A stretch of 19,541 bases of DNA from Oscillospiraceae bacterium (GTDB lineage: Bacteria; Bacillota; Clostridia; Oscillospirales; Ruminococcaceae), in NCBI GenBank assembly GCA_016303195.1, contig JAEDMD010000009.1, forward strand, positions 1 to 19,541. The letters are read 5' to 3'. Of this stretch, positions 16,027 through 19,541 are shown one piece after another (positions within the stretch are counted from its first letter, which is position 1; every line of letters starts with the position of its first letter). The notes beneath the pieces are model-generated. The model made no database searches. It saw only the letters and a list, made by a program, of their open reading frames with translations, and was not told where the DNA came from. Position numbers and translations under genes: made by a program.

Positions 16027-16202
16027 AAGGCAACACCGCACAAAGCCCACCTTACGGCTTTGCACTGAATCTGCTTGCATATTTTCCGTCATCTTGCACA
16101 GTAATTCCTTGACATACGTAAGTATGCCTGCGGAATTTCTATACAATCTGACAAAAAATCTGTCTGCGCATCTTCAGCACAAGCTCTGTGCGGTGTTGCC
16201 TT
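16027..16202 (-). repeat. Long hairpin element, copy 1 (3' UTR of GH9 gene)
   Basis: The ends are near-perfect inverted repeats (GGCAACACCGCACAAAGC at 16029 against its complement ending at 16200, one mismatch, plus AA/TT outside). Complementarity continues almost to the centre, with one bulge of about 11 nt on the left arm. The tip is AATTCC (16103-16108) / GGAATT (16132-16137), an asymmetric internal loop TTGA/CCTGC, and CATAC-GTAA-GTATG. Five of six transition-type mismatches (including 16043/16186, 16097/16143, 16099/16141, 16087/16153, 16086/16154) become G-U pairs on the minus strand. TAA lies on both outer sides, a possible target duplication. It may be a MITE-like repeat, a structured RNA, or both. 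Confidence 0.8.
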
Positions 16203-16216
16203 AAGCTATATACAGC

Positions 16217-18910
16217 TTACTTAGCTGCTTTTTCAGGAAGTGCTGTCAGGAGGCTCAGCTTATACTTCTGTACAGCAAGTGCATCCTTACCTGTAACACC
16301 ATCACCGGGGTTACAGCAGTCAGCGTTAGTCATACCCTGTGAAGTGATGTGATTCTTATCCGAACCTGTCTCGTTGTACTTTGATGGGTTTGCGAGAGAC
16401 TGCATGATAAGAACTGAGTCAGCAACGCTTACGTCCTTATCGCAGTTAGCATCACCATAAACTACATCAGCAGTGTTCTTAGGCTCAGCCTTTGTGGATG
16501 TTGTAGGATTAGCGGCAGGGCCGTCACCCTTCTTTGTGGTGGTTGTAGTTGTCTTCTTTGTTGTAGTTGTAGTATCCTTTTCTTCCTTTACAGGAGTTGA
16601 ACCGTCAGGCTCGATACCGCCTACGAGAACACCGTCATCGTAAACGCAGATGTAGTCGCAGCGCTCCTCCGGCGGATCATCAACTGCGAAGAAGTCTTCC
16701 TTGACACCGAGCTTCATGTGTGAGAAGCTCCAGTCATTCTCAGGATCCCACTTGTATACAACATACTTGTGAGTATCGGGATCTGTATAGCCCTTTCCGT
16801 AGAAACCTACTGAGAACTGGCTCTTTTTGCCTGAATTTACGATAGTGCAGTCTTCCCATGAAAGCTCTACATAGTAGATGCTGTCGGAATCCTTGTACTT
16901 CTGGAGCGGGCTTACAGTACACTTAGCGCCTTCGATCTCCATTTCGGACTGATCGTACAGCTTCTTTGTATCAATGATAGTCGGATCGGATACCTCCGAA
17001 GCATCGATGAAGTATCTGATAGAAAGATTCTTTGACGGAACTGTTTCGCCTGAAAGAACCTTCAGAGAAACTTCAACAGCACCTGTGCCGTCATCGTTTC
17101 TGCTGTCGATACCGCAGGCTTCTACCCAGTAGCCGCTGCCACCATTTTCACCGTCGGGGCCGCCGTAAGATCTCTTTTCATCTTCGGGTGGGAAGTTTGG
17201 TGTTACAGCCATATCTTCTGTTCCGTAAATTGCATAAAGACCTGCTGCTGCGCCGGGGAGACAAGCGTTATAATCGATAGTAACTTCGTTTTCTACCCAG
17301 TCCTTTGTAGCATCATCGTGTCCGTCGCTTCCGTCAGGACCGCCTGCGAGAGCGCCCCAGAGAATATGTCTCTGCTCACGTGCATCTTCTGCCATGAGGA
17401 GGCCTGATGCTGCACGATGGTGAGGATTCTTTACAGCGTTGTCATTATAGCCGACAACGAATGCTCTCGGTCCGTGAGTACCGTTCTTGCCTGCGAGAAC
17501 CGAGTACTTTGCTTCTTCCTTGTATGTAATGTCGTTCTGACCGAGAACGTAATCCATCTGCTTCTTTGCCCATTCGCTCCACTCGCTTGGCTTGCCTTCG
17601 TTGTGGTACTTGTCATAGAGCAGACAGATGAGCTGCATTGCTGTGTTGTAACGGCAGCTTCCCCACTGGTTGAGGTAAGCAAATCCGCCTGCTGTTTCGA
17701 GCTGCTGCCATGTCTTGAGGCACTTGCCGAGACAGTCATTATCCCAGAAATCATCGAAAACGTACTGGTTCTTGCCCTGTGCGTCTCTTATCTTCTGAAC
17801 CATATCAAGCTCAGGATGCTCCTGATTTATCACAGCCCACATAAGTGCTGCGCCTGACCACATATCGTTCCAGCAGTAGCACCAGCCTGACGGAGCATAG
17901 TAATCGAACAGTTCATATGCATTCTTTTCGCCCTGCTCAAATACCTTGGCATCGCCTGTTGCTTTATACATCCATGCTGCTGCCCAGCAGAAATCATCTT
18001 CCCAGTGTGAAGAACCATAGAATGCGCCGGGGCCGTCGCCGTTATCGGAAAGCTCCTGCGGATTCTCGGTAGCGAACTTCCAGAGTGCCTTTGCATATTT
18101 CAGTGACTTTGCGGCATATTCTTCATCTGTATCCTTGAAGTTAAGGTAGTTGATAGCCAGTGAAGCGCAGGCAGAAACTACATAATCTGTCTGAGGCTTC
18201 TCAGCTGTGAGGAAGAATGCAGGACGAGGCATTGTATCTACCTCAGGTGTGTTCCAGATAGCGTGGTCGATATTACCGTCACCAACCTGATAGCAGTGAG
18301 CGATAACATTGTCGTCGGCATCAAGGAATGTACACTTCATGAGGTAATCGTTGAAGTGACGCAGGATAGTCTCCATGTGGTCATCCTGTTCCAGCTTCTT
18401 GAAAACGTCACGGTATTCGTAGTACTCCCATCCGAGAGTAGCAGCGGAATAGTTTTCAGGCATACCGAATTCTACGTGGTCGCCTGCGTCGTGGAATCCG
18501 CCTGCAACGTCAATAGTGCCGTCGCCGTCGGGGTCGAGTTCCTTAGCATACTTGGCCATGAACTCAGAAGAAAGGTTTGTACCGCCCTTGCTGGCGTTGG
18601 TAGTCAAACCGTCCCATTCTACCATAGGCACATGAGCATCGTATGTGTGACAGTCGCCTCTCCATGACAGTCTTGAATCAGCTTCTGCTGTATCTCCGCA
18701 CATATTAGCATCATAGAAATACAGTGAATACTGGAGCGCACGAGCATAGTCTACATCCAGACCTGAATCCTTGACTATCTCACTGATAGGCGCTGAGAAC
18801 TGCTGTTCAGCTTCAGCTTCTTCAGCCCATACATAAGGTGCATAGGCAGTGAGAGAAGTCACAGCAGTTGCCGCACTCAGGAATGCGGCAGTGATTTTTT
18901 TGTGATCCAT
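16217..18910 (-). CDS. Secreted GH9 cellulase with CBM3-like domain and dockerin
   Basis: This is a cell-wall degrading endoglucanase/processive endoglucanase. The start is ATG at 18910 after GGGAGG, giving 897 residues. A signal peptide covers 1-29 (KK, hydrophobic core, cleavage near VWA-EE). The GH9 catalytic domain covers about 45-565, with HDAGDHVEFGMP (catalytic base region, Asp141/Asp144), NPHHRAASG (495-503) and WVENEVTIDYNA with the probable acid Glu542. A CBM3c-like domain covers about 590-745 (GYWVEACGIDSRND, LSIRYFIDASE). It is followed by a Thr/Lys linker (TTTTTKKTTTTTTKK, about 780-793) and a type I-like dockerin (about 816-885) with two calcium loops. The GH9-CBM3c pairing is a known theme of processive endoglucanases. 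The dockerin implies docking to a cohesin on a scaffoldin or the cell surface. It lies directly after another dockerin gene, with related hairpin elements on both sides. Confidence 0.95.
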   Translation of the reverse strand: MDHKKITAAFLSAATAVTSLTAYAPYVWAEEAEAEQQFSAPISEIVKDSGLDVDYARALQYSLYFYDANMCGDTAEADSRLSWRGDCHTYDAHVPMVEWDGLTTNASKGGTNLSSEFMAKYAKELDPDGDGTIDVAGGFHDAGDHVEFGMPENYSAATLGWEYYEYRDVFKKLEQDDHMETILRHFNDYLMKCTFLDADDNVIAHCYQVGDGNIDHAIWNTPEVDTMPRPAFFLTAEKPQTDYVVSACASLAINYLNFKDTDEEYAAKSLKYAKALWKFATENPQELSDNGDGPGAFYGSSHWEDDFCWAAAWMYKATGDAKVFEQGEKNAYELFDYYAPSGWCYCWNDMWSGAALMWAVINQEHPELDMVQKIRDAQGKNQYVFDDFWDNDCLGKCLKTWQQLETAGGFAYLNQWGSCRYNTAMQLICLLYDKYHNEGKPSEWSEWAKKQMDYVLGQNDITYKEEAKYSVLAGKNGTHGPRAFVVGYNDNAVKNPHHRAASGLLMAEDAREQRHILWGALAGGPDGSDGHDDATKDWVENEVTIDYNACLPGAAAGLYAIYGTEDMAVTPNFPPEDEKRSYGGPDGENGGSGYWVEACGIDSRNDDGTGAVEVSLKVLSGETVPSKNLSIRYFIDASEVSDPTIIDTKKLYDQSEMEIEGAKCTVSPLQKYKDSDSIYYVELSWEDCTIVNSGKKSQFSVGFYGKGYTDPDTHKYVVYKWDPENDWSFSHMKLGVKEDFFAVDDPPEERCDYICVYDDGVLVGGIEPDGSTPVKEEKDTTTTTKKTTTTTTKKGDGPAANPTTSTKAEPKNTADVVYGDANCDKDVSVADSVLIMQSLANPSKYNETGSDKNHITSQGMTNADCCNPGDGVTGKDALAVQKYKLSLLTALPEKAAK

Positions 18911-18958
18911 GATTGTTTCCTCCCATTTTGTTCGGCAGTGCCCGCCGAGATTTTTATA

Positions 18959-19116
18959 GCCCTTCTTCACAGGATTCCACTGCATATTTTGTGCATCTTT
19001 GAACCGTATCTTAGACGAAGCTCCTTGAAACGCATAAAGTGTTCCTGCGGAACTTTTTCCTTTGATACGGTACATATCTGCTCAAAATCTGCCCGTGACC
19101 CTTATGAAGGCAGGTT
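18959..19116 (-). repeat. Long hairpin element, copy 2 (between the two dockerin genes)
   Basis: This 158-bp imperfect inverted repeat runs from one base after the upstream stop codon to about 35 bases before the GH9 ribosome binding site. Paired blocks include TGCATATTTTG (18981-18991) against CAAAATCTGC (19083-19092) and a perfect ACCGTATC (19003-19010) / GATACGGT (19064-19071). The tip is AGCTCC (19019-19024) / GGAACT (19049-19054), internal loop TTGA/CCTGC, and AACGC-ATAAA-GTGTT. It shares the tip architecture, the TGCATATTTT arm and the orientation of copy 1, but lacks the GGCAACACCGC terminal repeats. It should lie in the GH9 5' leader if that gene is read from upstream. Confidence 0.72.
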
Positions 19117-19117
19117 T

Positions 19118-19541
19118 TTATTCAAACGCTTTTATGAGATGCAGAGTGAATTTCTGTATCTCAAGAGCGTCCTTATTCGTGATTCCGTCTTTTCCGATAA
19201 CATCGGCATTTTTGCTTCCCTGTACGGTGATATGGTTCGTGTCCGAGCCTTTTTCGCCGAATTTAGCAGGATTTGCAATACTCTGCATTACCAGTACAGC
19301 ATCGGCAAGCGTGATATCGCCGTCGCAGTTGACATCACCCTTGAGAACATCCTTATCAGCCTCAGAAGTTGTTGTCTTTGCGGTAGCTGCGGAAGAAGTT
19401 GATTTGGCAGTTGTTGCAGACGAAGTCGTCTTTGCAGTCGTTGTAACAGTTGTGGTAACTGTTGTCTTTGCAGTAGTTCCGGAAGATGCAGGTGAAGCAT
19501 CGATAGGATATTTCTTGAGGTCAGGAAGTTCATCAAGTGTG
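19118..19541 (-). CDS. Dockerin-containing secreted protein, C-terminal 140 residues only
   Basis: The open frame enters from the window edge and ends at TAA (19118-19120). What is visible is a short stretch (LDELPDLKKYPIDASPA), then a Thr/Ser/Ala/Lys linker of about 50 residues with repeated AKTT, AKST and VTTT units, then a dockerin. The first dockerin repeat is GDVNCDGDITLADAVLVMQ and the second ADVIGKDGITNKDALEIQKF, joined by NPAKFGEKGSDTNHITVQGSKN. The catalytic or binding module lies outside the window, so its enzymatic role is unknown. The dockerin is clearly related to that of the neighbouring GH9 cellulase, and both genes are probably part of one cellulosome-type locus. The gap to the GH9 start is 207 bases and is mostly filled by a hairpin element. 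Confidence 0.9.
   Translation of the reverse strand, partial: TLDELPDLKKYPIDASPASSGTTAKTTVTTTVTTTAKTTSSATTAKSTSSAATAKTTTSEADKDVLKGDVNCDGDITLADAVLVMQSIANPAKFGEKGSDTNHITVQGSKNADVIGKDGITNKDALEIQKFTLHLIKAFE

Noticed and set aside
16201..16219. TAAGCT/AGCTTA palindrome next to the GH9 stop codon
   Set aside because: Six-base AT-rich stem overlapping the stop codon, no T-run; too weak to call beside the larger element and terminator.
18925..18958. TATAAA on the minus strand upstream of GH9 as a promoter
   Set aside because: No -35 box at suitable distance; could be chance in AT-rich DNA, so no promoter was annotated.
18911..19075. Longer GH9 reading frame starting 55 codons upstream
   Set aside because: The extra residues are encoded by the hairpin element and would precede the signal peptide; the ATG at 18910 has a strong ribosome binding site and directly begins the signal peptide.
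19083..19117. Intrinsic terminator right after the upstream dockerin gene (CTGCC/GGCAG)
   Set aside because: The stem is only 5 bp with a loop of about 15 bases and the following T-run is short; the bases are better explained as part of hairpin copy 2.
1..19541. CRISPR arrays, tRNA or rRNA genes, transposases, prophage or defence genes
   Set aside because: No regular spaced repeats, no tRNA or rRNA sequence and no recognisable transposase, integrase or defence protein was found.

Overview
The window looks like a chromosomal segment of a cellulolytic Ruminococcus (Oscillospiraceae, Bacillota), in the R. albus / R. flavefaciens sphere. The reasons are two adjacent dockerin-bearing secreted proteins with Thr/Lys-rich linkers, a GH9 cellulase with a Ruminococcus-style dockerin, a spoIIR gene, the low-GC Gram-positive order plsX-rnc-smc-ftsY, and strong GGAGG ribosome binding sites. 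The species call is an inference. Every supported gene is on the minus strand, so transcription runs from high to low coordinates.

Layout in order of transcription. (1) 19541-16217: the 3' end of a dockerin protein gene, then a complete GH9-CBM3-linker-dockerin cellulase. A large imperfect hairpin lies in the gap between them (18959-19116) and a related hairpin lies just after the cellulase stop codon (16027-16202). A strong intrinsic terminator follows (15986-16022). (2) 15930-15298: spoIIR, the forespore signalling protein. (3) 15209-13824: the translation operon infC-rpmI-rplT, with a perfect-consensus promoter, a leader containing an intrinsic terminator (an attenuator of the L20-leader kind), an ATT start codon for infC, and a terminator after rplT. 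(4) 13761-1: a tightly packed housekeeping run, SpoU/TrmH methyltransferase - dprA - topA - trmFO - plsX - rnc - Elp3-like radical SAM - smc - ftsY - rdgB (cut by the window edge). Several of these genes overlap by 4 to 14 bases.

The genes fall into recognisable functional groups: plant cell-wall attack (the dockerin pair), translation initiation and ribosome assembly (infC-rpmI-rplT, SpoU, TrmFO, RNase III), DNA topology, uptake and segregation (TopA, DprA, SMC), phospholipid synthesis (PlsX), membrane protein targeting (FtsY) and nucleotide pool cleansing (RdgB). plsX, smc and the SpoU gene appear to use TTG starts.

The most unusual observations are as follows. First, the two related hairpin elements bracketing the GH9 gene share an apical internal loop, have compensatory changes in the apical stem, and in the downstream copy most transition mismatches become G-U pairs only if the minus strand is the RNA. 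Second, FtsY carries its acidic region at the C-terminus, with a twice-repeated 13-residue motif and a basic amphipathic tail. Third, acpP is absent between plsX and rnc. Fourth, a promoter-like sequence sits inside the loop of an inverted repeat in front of ftsY.
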